DNA of 64,000 bases, taken from Apiosordaria backusii. Taxonomy: Eukaryota > Ascomycota > Sordariomycetes > Sordariales > Lasiosphaeriaceae. The translations under genes were made by a program, and so were the position numbers. This document shows, piece after piece, positions 1 through 12,329 of this stretch. The notes beneath the pieces were generated by a model. The model did no database searches. It had not been told where the DNA came from and saw only the letters and a list, made by a program, of their open reading frames with translations. Every line of letters begins with the position of its first letter. Within the stretch, counting starts at the first letter, position 1. The stretch is taken from the NCBI GenBank assembly GCA_030549205.1, contig JAUKTV010000014.1, forward strand, positions 124,001 to 188,000. Direction: 5' to 3'.

Positions 1-508
1 TATTAAAATTATCTTTTAATTATTAAATTATATAAGATAAACCTATATTTAATATTATAGTCGATTAAATTTTAATATAATAAATAATATAAAAAAAGAA
101 TATAGTAAATAATATAAAAGAATAATATAGTAAATAATATAGAAAAAGAATATAATCAATAATATAGAAAAGGAAAAAGAATAAAATCCTTTTTAACCCT
201 ATCTAAATATTAATATTTAAACTTAACCTAAATTAATAAAGAGGTTATTAGTATAATTATAAGTAATTTAATATAAAAAACATTTAAGAGGTTTAATTAT
301 AATATTATTATATAAACTTATTATTAAACTTAACAATAAAAGGTTTAATTATATAATAAATGTATAATAAGTATATAATAAGTATATAACTAGAACAGTA
401 GCCTTAAATAATTTAAGTAATATACTAGTTTATCTATAAAGAAAATTAACGTTAAGTATAATGTTATAAAAGAATTCTTTTTTAAAAGCTCCACTTTTTA
501 AAGAAATA
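1..508 (+). repeat. Family A repeat, copy cut by the window edge
   Basis: This is the right-hand half of the approximately 950-bp family A repeat. It ends in the decayed terminal hairpin (AAAGCTCCACTTTTT) followed by AAAGAAATA, the RIP-altered form of the family end GAGAGACA. No coding potential is seen. The left part lies outside the window. Confidence 0.75.
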
Positions 509-519
509 TTAACCTTATT

Positions 520-1027
520 ATAATCTAATATCAGAATTTTATATTTATAAAACATTTAATATATAATTACTATTATATTAATACTACTTTTTTAATTATT
601 AAATTATATAAAATAGATTTATATTTAATATTAAAAAAAATACAGTAAATAATATAGGAAAGAAATATAGTAAATAATATAAAGGAGGAATAGTAAAGAA
701 AAGTAAATAAAAATCTTTTTAATTTTATATAAATATTAATATTTAACTTTAATATAAACTAATAAAGAAGTCATCGATATAATTATAAATAATTTAATAA
801 TAAAAAAGGTATTTAAAAGGTTTAATTATAATATTATTTTATAAATTTATTATTAAATTTAACGGTAAAAGGTTGAATTATATAATAAATACATAATAAG
901 TATATAAGTATAATAGTAATTTAAAATAGTTTAAATAGTATATTAAATTAATTATAAAAAGAATTAACGTTAAGTATAGTATGATAAAAGAAATATATTT
1001 TTAAAAGCTTTACCTTTTAATAAAATA
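520..1027 (+). repeat. Family A repeat, 5'-incomplete copy
   Basis: A second decayed copy follows directly. It begins in the middle of the family (the segment with AGAATTTTATATTTATAA) and runs to a degraded terminal hairpin. The left half is missing. The exact left edge is uncertain because of AT drift. Confidence 0.6.
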
Positions 1028-1034
1028 ATTAATT

Positions 1035-1338
1035 TTAAAGTTTGTTAAACTTTATAAATTCCTTATTAAACCCTTTATAACTTATAATTTAATATAATAA
1101 GAATATATTTATTTAATAATATAAATATATTAATTCTAAATTAATTTAATTAACTTAATTGTTAATTATAGATTTTATAAATAGTTATATTAATATAGTT
1201 TACAACTTTTTAAAAATTAACTTATAGTGATATAAAAGGGCTATAAAATTAAATACCTTTAATTTAAAGTATAAATTAATATAACGTTAAAATTAAACTA
1301 TTTATAATATTTATAATAGTAAGTTCTTATAGTTTATT
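1035..1338 (+). repeat. Decayed fragment of a copia-type LTR
   Basis: The sequence matches the middle of the LTR at 28771-29635 (roughly its 29090-29410 part). Shared landmarks include a TTTAAAAAT run, the ATATAAAAG TATA-like segment and TTTAATTTAAAGT, with C-to-T type differences. It is cut on the right by the start of the next family A copy. Confidence 0.55.
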
Positions 1339-2264
1339 TTTAAAGTTTAGTAGTATATATATAAGATATAATATATAACTGCTTATAATTAACGTAATAG
1401 TGGCTTTAGCTTATTTAATATAGTTAAAAGATTGGCTATTTAACTTATTAGTTTATTTTATCCTTTACTATTATTTTTGTAACTTCGATTAACTTTATTC
1501 ACTATTTTTTTACTTTATCCTTCTTTTTAAATACTTTCCTTTAATTTAAGGACTATTAAATTCTATTTAAATTAATAAAATATAATATATTATTTAAAAT
1601 ATCGAAGGTATATATAGTCAACTTTTAAATAAAAGAAAGGCTTTTATTTTACTTTTTATTATCTTTTTTTAATATCACTATTATTATATCGGTAAATTTA
1701 AAATAACTACTATTATTTAACTTTAAAATCTTATACTTATAGGCTTTCGATATAGTTATATATTACTATTATATTAATACCATCTTTTAATTATGAAATC
1801 GTATAAAATACACTTATCCTTAATATTATAAGTAATCGATTAAATTTTAATACAATAAACAATATAAAAAAGAAATATAGTATGTAATATAAGAAAATAA
1901 TATAATAAGTAGTATAAAAAAGAAATATAGTAAATAATATAAAAAAAAGGAGAATAATAAATAAAATCCTTTTTAACTTTATATAAGTATTAGTATTTAA
2001 CCTTAGTATAAACCGGTAAAGAAATTATTAATATAATTATAAGTAATTCAGTATAAAAGAAGCGTTTAAAAGGTTTAACTATACTATTATTTTATAAACT
2101 TATTATTAAACTTGACGGTAAAAGGTTTAACTATATAATAAATATATAATAAGTACGTAATTATAACATTAAATTAATTATAAAGAAAATTAATACTAAA
2201 TATAGTATTATAAAAGAATTTCTTTTTTAAAAGCTCTACTTCTTTAAAAAACATACTTTATTTT
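1339..2264 (+). repeat. Family A repeat, near full length
   Basis: Starts with a RIP-altered form of the family start (TTTAAAGTTTAGTAGTATAT) and ends in the terminal hairpin AAAGCTCTACTTCTTT. The length fits the roughly 950-bp family. It is strongly AT-converted and has no open reading frame. Confidence 0.7.
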
Positions 2265-2397
2265 AATTTTATTATTCTTTAATCTTTTATATTATTAATC
2301 CTTTTAATTATAATCTTTTAAATTTCCGCTTCTTTTATTATTTTTATTATTATATAAATTATAATTATAATTAAAGTAAAACTTATATAAAGGATAA

Positions 2398-3536
2398 CTT
2401 AAAATTCGGTAATATATACAAGGATCTGGAAGCTGGCACACACAATTCACAGGTTACATGACCTGGCACACACAGATATACCTAGCTAGGTAGCCAGACT
2501 CTCCCACTTACAGAATTAAACATAATCGCACACATATCATAAAGCAGTACCACGGTACATTCCATCAATATATATATATATATAAAAATAATACATAAAT
2601 ACTTATAATTAATATAATAGTAAATAATATCGTTAAATTATTTAATATATTATTAAACTAGCTACCTATTAAGGCATTTTAACCTTTACTATTATACTTA
2701 CAATCGATATTAACTTTATTAACCATTCTTTTACTTTATCTTTTTATTCAAATATTTTATTTTAAATTTCCTTATTATCTTTTTTAATTTACTAATTCAT
2801 ATTAAAATTAATTTAATCTTATCCGAATTAATAAAGTTTAATATATTAATTAAAAAATAAAATAATAATAACATATATAATATATATTTAAATATAAATA
2901 AAATTTATATCTTTCTACTTTTTATTATTTTTCTTTAATATAACTATTATTACATAGGTTAATTTAAAATATTTATAGTAATTTAATGCTAAAATCTTAT
3001 ATTTATAAGCTTTCAATATAGTAAATTATATACTACTATTATAATAATACTATTCTTTAATCGTTAAACTGTATAAAATAAACCTATATTTAATATTATA
3101 ATAAATTTTAATATAGTAAATAATATAGGAAAGAAATATAGTAAGTAATATAGGAAAGAAATAAAATAAATAATATAAAAAAGGAATAGTAAAAAAAGCA
3201 ATCAATAAGATTCTTTTTAACCTTATATAAGCATTAATACCTAACCTTAATATAAATTAACAAAGAAGTTAATAATATAATTATAAATAATTCAATAATA
3301 AAGGAAGTATTTAAAAAGTTTAACTATAATATTATTATATAAGTTTATTATTAAATTTAATAATAAAAGATTTAATTATATAATAAATATATAATAAATA
3401 TATAATCAGTACATAATTATTACAGTAGCCTTAGGCAGTTTAAATAGTATACTAAATTAACTATAAAGAAAGCCAACGCTAAATATAGCGTTATAAAAGA
3501 ATTTTCTTTTTAAAAGCTCTACTTCTTAAAGAAACA
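2398..3536 (+). repeat. Family A repeat with a small internal insertion
   Basis: Starts CTTAAAATTCGG and ends GAAACA after the terminal hairpin. It is flanked by a 12-bp target duplication (TATAAAGGATAA at 2386-2397, TATCAAGGATAA at 3537-3548, one mismatch). It is longer than other copies because about 150 bp of unrelated sequence lies near its 5' end. Confidence 0.75.
2419..2567. other. Non-AT-converted insert inside a family A copy
   Basis: Compared with other family A copies, about 150 bp of normal-composition sequence interrupts the repeat just after GGTAATATATACA. It contains a repeated TGGCACACACA block (about 2434 and 2463) and is followed by a (TA)n run. No terminal inverted repeats or coding potential are seen. 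The origin is unknown. Confidence 0.5.
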
Positions 3537-4681
3537 TATCAAGGATAAAATAAAAAAATAAATTATAAAAAAAAGAAAAATACCTTTATTAAAAGACTTT
3601 CTTTTAATAATATATCGATACTTATTAACTATAGTAAAAGAAATTATAACTTTTAGATTTTTAATATTAAATATATACTCCTTTATAATCTAATATTTTT
3701 TTAAATTTAGTAAATAACTTTTAATATAGAAATTAAATTTAATTTAAATTTATATTATAATACTATATTAACTACTATTATTATTATTTAATATATTTAT
3801 AATATAAATATTATTAAAAGAGTATCTTTAAAATAAATTAAAAGAAAACTTACTTATTATAGATAATACTCTTAAAAATAAATAACATTTAAAAATAATA
3901 ATTATAATAATAAGCCTTTACTTCCTTATCGTTTTATAAATAAATAAAAATACTTTATTATTTTACTATAATATTATTAAACCGTTAAAAAAAGATTAAG
4001 AAAAACAAACAATTTACTTTAAAGTTAAATCGTTAATATTATTATCCTTGAAATAAAAATTAATATAATCGATAAAATAAAAAATATTAATAAAAATAAT
4101 TATTTTACTTTTTATAAGTATACTTATTTCATTAGTATCCTTATATTATAATTAAAAAAGCCTATATTCTTTTTTGTTAATTTTAATTTTAATACTTTAG
4201 ATAGTGATTATTATAACAGCGATATTTTAATAATATATAATTTAATTAATATTAAATTATTTTAAAAAAAGAATTTTAAAATTTCCTATATTACTTTTTT
4301 TATTCCTATCGTTTAAAGGATTATTTGTTTCCATTATTATTAAAATTAGTTAATATAAGGTAATAAAGGTTTAATTAATTGTAATTTTTATTAATAAATT
4401 AACATTTTTTATTATTCTATATTAGAAATCTATAGAATAAAATCCCTTATACTTTATATATTTTTAAATATTAAATTAATTTAAATTCTTATATACCTTA
4501 TTTATAATACAATTAATAGAAAGATTATTAAAAATTATAAATATACTACTTAATTTAACTACTTTAATATAAAATCGTTAATATCCTTTAATACATATAT
4601 TTACTATATTTTTTAATGTAATAATATAATTAATAGCAAACTTTATTTAATTAAAGTTAATACTAATTAATAACTTAATTT
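3537..4681. other. AT-rich spacer, no recognisable feature
   Basis: Extremely AT-rich sequence between two family A copies. I see no open frame, repeat end or RNA gene. It is probably RIP-decayed repeat beyond recognition. Confidence 0.5.
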
Positions 4682-4695
4682 ACTTTGTAATACTA

Positions 4696-5647
4696 TGTCT
4701 CTCTAAGAAGTAGAGCTTCTAAAAAAAAAAATTCTTTTACAACGCCATACCCGGCGTTGGTTCTCTTTACAGTTAATCTAGTATGCCACTTAAACTGCCT
4801 AGGGCCTGCCCACGGTTATAGTTATGTAATTGTCATATACTTATTATATACTTATTATATAATTAAACCTTCTACTGTCAAGTTCAATAACAAGCTTATA
4901 TAATAACATTATAGCTAAACCCTCTAAATACCTCTTTTATTACTAAATTGCTTATAACTATGCTAATAACTCCCTTACCGGCCTATACTAAGGCCAGACA
5001 CTAACGCTTATATAAAGTTAAAAACGATCCTATCTACTCTTCTTTATCTTTCCTCTTCTATATTACTTACTATATTCCTTTTCTATATTACCTATTATAT
5101 TAAAACTTAACCAATTACAATACTAAGTATAGGTCTATCTTATATAACTTAATAATTAAAAGATAGTACTAATATAATATTAATATACAATTATATCGAA
5201 AGCTTATAAATATAAAATCTTAATATAGGATAGTAATAAGGTTAAATTGGCTAATATAACAATAGCTATACTAAAGAAAGATAATAAAGAATAAAATATA
5301 GACCTTGCCTATACTTAGGATTTAACTATATATAAGCTTAATACTTTATTTATCAAATAATATACTAAACTTTATCGATTTAAATAGAGGTTAATTAAGC
5401 TTAATCGAGGATTATAGATTGATAATGATAATATAAGGACTTAGGATAAAGCATTTATATAGAAGGATAAAGTAAAAAGATGGTTAATAAAGCTAATATC
5501 GATTGCAGGTATAATAGTAAAGGCTAAAATACTTTAATAAATAGCCAGTTTAATAGTATACTAAATAACTTAAAGATACTGTTTACTATTATATTGATCG
5601 TAAGTATCTGTATGTTATGTCTTATGTATATACCACCGAACCTTAAG
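4696..5647 (-). repeat. Family A repeat, full length, reverse orientation
   Basis: On the minus strand the copy runs from CTTAAGGTTCGGTGG to the terminal hairpin and GAGAGACA. Both ends are among the best preserved in the window, including the GC-retaining GCCATACCCGGCGTTGG region. Flanks are a 14-bp target duplication, ACTTTGTAATACTA (4682-4695) and ACTTTATAATACTA (5648-5661), which differ by one G/A change. Confidence 0.85.
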
Positions 5648-5661
5648 ACTTTATAATACTA

Positions 5662-6175
5662 TATTTAACTTTTTAATATAGATTATTTTATTTTATAAGT
5701 AATTTATTATAGTTATTCTTTTATTTAATACTAATCGGTTATTTAAATTTATTAATATAAATAACTATTAAAGTTTTAAACTTAATTAATTTTTTATTAA
5801 TATTATATGAAAAACCTTATAATTTAATAATAGTCTATTTATTAAATTACCTAATATCTTATAATATACTTTATTTAATAATATATATTTACTTTATTAA
5901 ATTTAAAGTACGTTAAATCTTTTAAAACTTCGTTTTTAGATTTTCGATAGTTAATTTATTAACTATTAAATAAATAATACCATTTAAATTCATTTCTTTA
6001 ATAAACTATTCTAAGTTTTTAATAAATTTAATAAATATAATTATACTTATAAATACTTAAATAAAAAGCTTTTTTAACTTTATAAACCTTTATATTATCG
6101 ATATATTATTTTTAAAAACTAATAATTAAATATTAACTATTTTATTATTAAAGTCGTTAATATAATATTTAATTT
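5662..6175. other. AT-rich spacer, no recognisable feature
   Basis: AT-converted DNA between two family A copies. No gene or repeat boundary is recognised. Confidence 0.5.
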
Positions 6176-6708
6176 TTTAAAGTTCGGTAATATATATACA
6201 AAATGTAATATATAGATACTTATAATTAATACAACAGTAAACAATATCTTTAATTTATTGAATATACCATTAAACTAACTACCTATTAAAGCGTCTTAAC
6301 CTTTATTATTATATCTGTAATTAATATTAATTTTATTAACTATCCTTTTACTTTATCCTTTTGTTTAAAGGCTTTATTTTAATTATTTTTATTATTTTTA
6401 TTAATTTATAATTTTCTATCGAATTTAATTACCCCTATTTAAATTAATAAAATTTAACGTATTATTTAAAAAATAAAGTATTAAACTTATATATGATTAA
6501 ATTTTAAATATAAACAAAGCTTATATTTTATTCATTATTATTTTCTTTTAATATAGCTATTATTATGTTGGTTAATTTAACCTTATTATTATTTAATATT
6601 AAAATCTTATATTTATAAACTTTTAATATAGTAAACTATATACTAGCATTATATTAATACTATCTTTTAATCGTTAAATTATATAAAATAAACCTATACT
6701 TAATATTA

Positions 6709-6963
6709 AAATTGCTAGCGTCGCTTCGTTCGTCAGTCGCGTGGCCCTTCGCTGCGCTACGGGACGCTTCCTTCCTCACTCTCGCTCCTGGCAATTTTGA
6801 CACGGGCACGAATTTCATGTGCGTATGTGGAGAGCAAACTCAATTGGGGTCAAGTGGGGAGTAAACGAAGCGACAATAACCTGTCCGGAGGCCAACAATC
6901 CCGTGTTCTGCTGAAGACTGTTTATTACAACTACAGCTAAACCTACACAACTAAATCTTCTCT
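6709..6963 (-). other. Helitron 3' terminal region with hairpin sequence
   Basis: This is the 255-bp non-coding 3' end of the Helitron. Next to the terminus is GC-rich sequence with short inverted pairs (GCGTCCC with GGGCCACGC) that could fold as the usual 3' hairpin. The terminal AAATTGC (6709-6715) has an inverted copy at 6791-6797. At 6880-6891 CCTGTCCGGAGG repeats the 5'-terminal motif of the element in inverted orientation. Confidence 0.6.
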
Positions 6964-9900
6964 CTACACAGTAAAGCCATCGCTTGTATCGCTCGAGTCA
7001 TCCTCCTCTTCCATGTCAGAGCTATCGGAGCTCATATACCCGCCTATGTTACTCGACCCAACCTCCTCTTCCTGTGGACCCAACCGCTGCAGCCTCCTTG
7101 TCTCGTAATCAGCTATCTTCAGTTGCATGCTCCGTATCGGATCTTCGCAATATATCCTACTCCGATCAAACGGCGACTCAAACATCAGGCCATCCAGTGT
7201 TTTGACCCTGGAAACAGCTACGTAGGACAGGCCGGACGCGAACTCTGGCTCGGAGATGTCACAAACCACCTTGTCGAGAGTGATGCCCTGTGACTTGTGC
7301 ACCGTGATGGCGTAGCACACAAGCAGTGGGAACTGCTTGCGGAGGCCGGTGCCAGCCCCAAGAACAAACACGTGTTGGACCCTGAGGATTGGAACCACCG
7401 GCCTAGCCCCATCACGAAGCTCTTCCCCGCTAGGCAACAGGAACGGCGGCCCGGTGTAGTTGTCAAACGCTACCATGATAACCTGCGGTGGGTCGTTTTC
7501 TACGTTGGCTCCCTCCGCCCACGAGATGTCGTATACGGTGCCCTGCGCACCGTTCACGAGGCCAACGTTGGCCCAGAGATTCCTCGTCAGCATAACCCGG
7601 CAACCAATACAAAGAGGCAATCGTTTGACCAGGTTGCCGGCGTCGGAGGACTTGACCCTGTCTGCGCCGGCGCCCTCGTGCGTCGCGTTCACCTGGACAA
7701 CCGCCCTTCGCAGGCCCAGAAGGTGCCGATGGTTATACTCTTCAACCTGCGCCTTGACGGGAAAGATGCGGAGGGCGTTATCAAAAGCCTCCACCTCGGC
7801 CGGGGGTAGCTTGATCGCACATCTCGAGGTGAGAAGCTCCCACGACGGAATGGACACCTTCGCCTGCCTCAGTTCCTGCAGGGCCTGCCGGAACAGAGCC
7901 TGGTCCTCACCCTGCTGGCGCTGGACCGTGGATAAGAACACCGACTTGTCGAACGAAAGGTATACGTTACGGCCGACAATCTCCATATCCCGCAAGTCAC
8001 CCGCCGCAGAGTATAGCGGCTTGCTCATGACAGGGGGGAGCTGGAAGAAATCGCCTATGAGGATGACGCTGAGCCCACCGAGATACTGCTCGCGGCGCTC
8101 GGGGAAGATCTCACGGAGCCGCCGATCGATCCAGGCCAGATTTTTCCGCCCCAGCATGCTCTTCTCGTCGATGATGAGGTAGTGGATCGGCCTAAACTGT
8201 CGCTGCAGGGAGCTGAGGACCGTTGGGGTTTCCGAGAGCGGGCGGTAGTTGCCGTCCACCGGGAGCCGGAAGAGGGAATGGAGGGTCTGGCCCGTGATCT
8301 GGTTGCTGGCTACACCGGTAGGCGCCGCCCGGATGATTGGCGAGGGCTGGCCGCGCCTGGCTGCTTTGGCTTGCAGGCGAGAGGAGATCACCTTCACCAT
8401 GTACGACTTGCCGGTCCCTCCGCCCCCGTCCACCTGGATCCGGAGCGGGGCTGGGTTCTGACCTCGGTTGGTTGCCCTGTAGTGTCCTAGAATGGCGTCG
8501 TACACCAGCCGCTGCTCGGTGTTAAGAGTGTCACAGGCCTCGCGCGGGAGCTGCTCGACGTTGTAATTGCCGGGAGAATCCCCCCGGAGCTCGGTCCAAT
8601 AGGTTCCGTCGTTAAACAGCTCGTGGGAATAAAGGCCGATGTGGCGGGTCCAGTCGTAGTTTACGTCGATGTCGCGGCGGCCGAGTAAATCTGCCTCCTC
8701 CTGGGGAAGCTCGAGGTCAGGTACCATACGTGCCATCTCGTGCCAATCCTCAAGGGTGATATCAACCACATCACCGCCAGGCTCAAACAGCTCCTCGTCA
8801 GGCTCGGGTTCCTCCTCGTCCTCGACGCCATAATGGTCGTCGGGGTGGTCGTGATGAATGGCGCAGTGCCTGTAGGCGACCTCGTAGGTTTCAAACAGCA
8901 GGTTGTCGGCTCGTAAAAGATCCGTGGGTTGGCGGTGAGGATGGTTAAGCAGGAGCTTAATACGGCAGAAATTAGGCCACTGCTGGTGCGAGCGAACAGG
9001 CTTGTATCTGGGGTAGTAGTACAAAACCCTGGGCCGCGCAGGAGGTTGCCACACAGCCCATCTCGAAGGATCGCGGGCCTTGAAGTTCCAGTTCTCAAGG
9101 AAGTCAAAGTACGTCACCTCCTCCATGTGTGCCGGCCGGTTGAGGTATTTGTCGTAGACATTGGAGGATTCCTCGACTTCGCCGTCAGCAGTGATGTCGA
9201 TGGGCCGGGCGTGTCGCTCGCGGGGCCGGCAGTCCACGCTCTGCACCACCCGGCTGTCGTCCTGGAGAGGAAGGCCCAGCAGGATGTGGCAGATCTCCTG
9301 CGCGGAGTAGTCCCTCTCACCCACCAGCTTGTTCATCAGCTTGGATACGAACGAAAGCATGGGGTTGCGGTCGGAAACGTAAGGCATTATGCCGCGGGCG
9401 ATCTGCGCGTACGTGTTGGTCTGGGCCTCCGACTTGCTGCAGTACTTTGCAGCGTAGTTGATCACAGCCTGTACGCCGGTGCAGGGCGAGCAGTCAGTGT
9501 TGGCGAGCCAGCAGAGCGAGATCATCGGGTTGTACTGGTTCATGTGGGTGTCGTTTCTCTCGGCCTCGAAATGCCACCATTTCGTACCTGCTCTCCTAAC
9601 AACACCCGCAGCTGGCCGCTCGGGGCGGGGAAAGAGGAACCGGCATGTTGGCTGCGGCGGGGGTTGCTCTGGCTCACCGGCCTCACCGGCTTCTGCTCGG
9701 GCTGCCGACTGTCTGGCCCGCTCCGCATCTCTCTTGGTTAGGCGGAGGCAGTATGTAGTGGAACAATGGTGCCGCTGGCATCGGTTTACAATACGGTTGA
9801 GCCACTCCCAGGTAATCTCGGTCTCGAGAGGGTCTACGGACAGGGGATTGCCCTCGTCCGCGCCCTGGTCCCGCTGTGGGTTCAGGGCTGTGATATGGTA

Positions 9901-12329
9901 ACCCCAGACCGTCGCAAAGTTGTCTCGTGTATCTTTCGTCGACATGTCGGGATCCGGGCTCCCATTGAACCAATACAGCCCATGGGCGTGGCTGCTGCCG
10001 CGGCCTTGCCACTCGTAACGGTACCAATAATCTTCCAGGTTGAACTTCTTCTCGAGCACAATCTTCCGGAACAGCTTGTTGCGAGAGTGGAAGTGCCAGG
10101 CTGCGATATGCGGGTTCTCACGCAGCAACTGACGTGACTTAGCCATACGCGCACGCTCGTCCAGAACCTTCCATTCTTCGTACTCGGGCATGTGCCGGTA
10201 TAGGCTCTGCCAATGAAGGTCGGCTGGGCTCTGGGTGATGAAGGCAGCTGGGACGCCAAGGCAGTGGGCAAACGCCTCACACTCACGCCGCCGGCGATAC
10301 CAAAAAGGACGGGTGCCCTTAATCACACCCGCAAAACGCGAGATACGATTTAAGATCGCTTGAGCTTCTGGCTGTTCGGGGTCGGCCAGAGCTCGCTGGA
10401 GGTCCTCCTTGGTAAGCGGCGTGCGATGGTGCTTACTGACATAGAACTTGCTGTTGCTGCGTGCTTGCTGACGCATTAGCGTGTTCAAGGCAATAAAGCG
10501 AAAGCTGTGGTGCCTAGCGAACCGGCCATCCTCCCACTTTATGGCATGCTCAATATAATCCTGGTAGGATATATTGCGTTGCCTGGGCTCAACAAAATCC
10601 GCAACGCCCTGGGGAAATAAGGTGGGGCAGGCCAAAGAAAGCAGTGCGTACTTCTGGTTAAATTCATCCAAAGGCGTACGACGGATAGATGGCATGGGTA
10701 GCTGGTGTGCCGAGTGCGGGTCGGCGTGTCGTAGGGGGACCCGTTCGGTATCCTCAGCGACGGTGTTGTCGACACGGCCCTGGAGTTGATTAAGCTCAGT
10801 CTCCTGGATGAGCAGGTTGGGCACTGCGGCTTCGTCGATAACCTCAGAATCTTCCAGCTCTGGCTCCTCGACCGGGTCAACATCAGGGCCAAAATCGGCA
10901 GGCAAACCCGAGGTCTCGTCAACTTCATGGATGCTTAGCTGGTCGAAGACGTTGCCATCTTCGGGGAGCTGGGAAAGATTGTCGTGATTCAAAGTAAAGT
11001 CTCGGTAGCCTGGGTGGTTGAGGGAAAGAAACTTAAGCCAGGCCTCTACTGCGGCGCGGCGGACGCGGAATCGTCGGCGGAACTGCCGATCCATCCGGGC
11101 CACGTTCTCGGAACCACGAGGCCGAAGGATAACGACATCGAGGTCTTTGGGTAGCAAAGGGAGCTCACTATATACCTTGCCAACGTCACGCAAGAAGTGT
11201 ACAACATGCCCACGATACTTATACTGCTGCCCACGAACCTATGTTTTGTCAGTTACCAAACCCTTTGCTTCCATCCTCGTTACGTACTGTAAATACATTG
11301 ACGCTGACGTGCACCCGCGCAATAAACATCTCCTCCAACGGCTCAAGCCTGGGCAGATCATTAGGTACAGGGCCAAAATCCAGCTTGTTCGCAGCCGAAA
11401 AGAAAAAAGGCTCGTCCTGACGCTTCTTATCATCCTTATCGTGGCAACGCTTGCAGATCCTATCCCCTTTGAGCTCCATGTCGAACCACCGCTCTTTGCA
11501 CCGTGGGCAGTATTGCATCTGCTCGGCAGCAAGTGCCCTGTCGAATTCTGCCTTGATGGCGAGGTCTTCCGCGGTTAGAGGCGACTCCTAATCGGCCCCT
11601 GTAAACTGAGGGGGAGGCTCGTCGAATTCGCGGGGAGCTGGTTGGGGGGAGGAGCGTCTGCGTGGTCGGCCGCGAGGAATTCGGTCAAGGCGCGGTCGTC
11701 CTCGGCGACGGCCACGAGCAGGTGTGGACGGTGAGGGTGGTGGCCGTCGCTGTGGAACTAGAGATCCCACGCGAGGCACTTCATCGTCAGCTTCCATCTC
11801 TTCCTCAGGCTCTCTCGGCTGAGCAGAGGGTGGGAGGTCGGTGGCGGGGTCCTGGATCTCTTGTTGCTGGCGAAGCAAGCCACTCATCGTCGGGGTCTGG
11901 GAAGGTTCTTCACCATGGCGACGCTCGAGGCGATGCCGTCGCTGGATGTACGAGATCTCGCTGCGAGCAGCAGCCATTTCGGGAGTATCCGTACTGACAC
12001 GGCCGCCTTCGCGGTATCGCTGGGCAAGGACCGTATGGGTGAGATTCTGGCGAGGCGCAACCGCTGGATCTTGTCCGCCGGCTATCGCAGCTGCTCTGGA
12101 AATGCGTGCAGCCGACGCGGTTACCTAGGAATAAGGTTAGTAAAGCAACGGAGGAAGATAGAACTGATAGACTCGCCTGTTGCCTCGTGCGATTACGGCA
12201 ATCCGAGCAATTGACGACGATCCTTCGAGGGCCTCGTACCGACCAGAATTGGTCGCTGGGCTTCTCTACGCGGCAAAGATAGCAAACTTTGGAAGAAACC
12301 ACCTCCGCCGCACCCGCCTCGTCCGCCAT
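6964..12329 (-). CDS. Helitron RepHel protein (HUH Rep plus PIF1-like helicase), three exons, one in-frame TAG
   Basis: This is the rolling-circle transposase of the Helitron: Rep nicks and rejoins DNA at the element ends, and the helicase unwinds it. I assemble exon 1 12177-12329, exon 2 11288-12124 and exon 3 6964-11238. All junctions are phase 0, giving about 1750 codons. Exon 1 has a Cys pair motif (C16-x2-C19, C41-x2-C44). Exon 2 has two AT-hook-like RGRP motifs, then a CPRC/CKRC zinc-type cluster and the start of a DUF6570-like domain, which continues across intron 2 (VNVFTV|RGQQYKYRG). Exon 3, numbered from its first Met (11193), has the HUH motif HAH at 402-404, Y2 tyrosines 580 and 584 (NYAAKYCSK), Walker A GGGGTGKS 923-930, Walker B IIDE 1007-1010, GDFFQLPPV at 1047 and VHKSQG at 1298. 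A single TAG at 11588-11590 breaks exon 2. It is one CpA-to-TpA change from CAG, so the gene is either recently inactivated or read through. Confidence 0.88.
11239..11287 (-). other. Intron 2 of the Helitron RepHel gene
   Basis: A 49-nt spliceosomal intron: donor ACA|GTACGT, branch-like AACTGAC and acceptor ACATAG|GTT. Without splicing the frame meets TGA and TAG stops. With splicing the DUF6570-like segment continues without a break (FTV then RGQQYKYRG), which strongly supports it. Confidence 0.85.
11588..11590 (-). other. In-frame TAG stop in exon 2 of RepHel
   Basis: Codons on both sides (FTGAD, then ESPLTAEDLA) are in the same frame and the downstream frame leads directly to the CPRC cluster. 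No GT donor is visible in the preceding 100 nt or so, so an intron does not remove the stop. GATTAG would come from GATCAG by one C-to-T change at CpA, the RIP-preferred context. Confidence 0.75.
12125..12176 (-). other. Intron 1 of the Helitron RepHel gene (probable GC-AG intron)
   Basis: The acceptor side has a perfect TACTAAC branch site followed by CTTATTCCTAG. The best donor is CAG|GCGAGT, a GC-type donor giving a 52-nt phase 0 intron. An alternative GT donor (TCA|GTTCTA) gives a 40-nt intron, also phase 0, but fits consensus poorly. Either keeps the Cys-pair exon in frame with exon 2. Confidence 0.65.

Noticed and set aside
7297..8182. Long plus-strand open frames over the Helitron gene
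   Set aside because: They are antisense to conserved helicase motifs in GC-rich DNA and have no recognisable domain. They are shadows.
11541..11690. An intron removing the in-frame TAG at 11588
   Set aside because: GATTAG could serve as an acceptor, but no GT donor is visible in the preceding ~100 nt and the frame is continuous on both sides of the stop.
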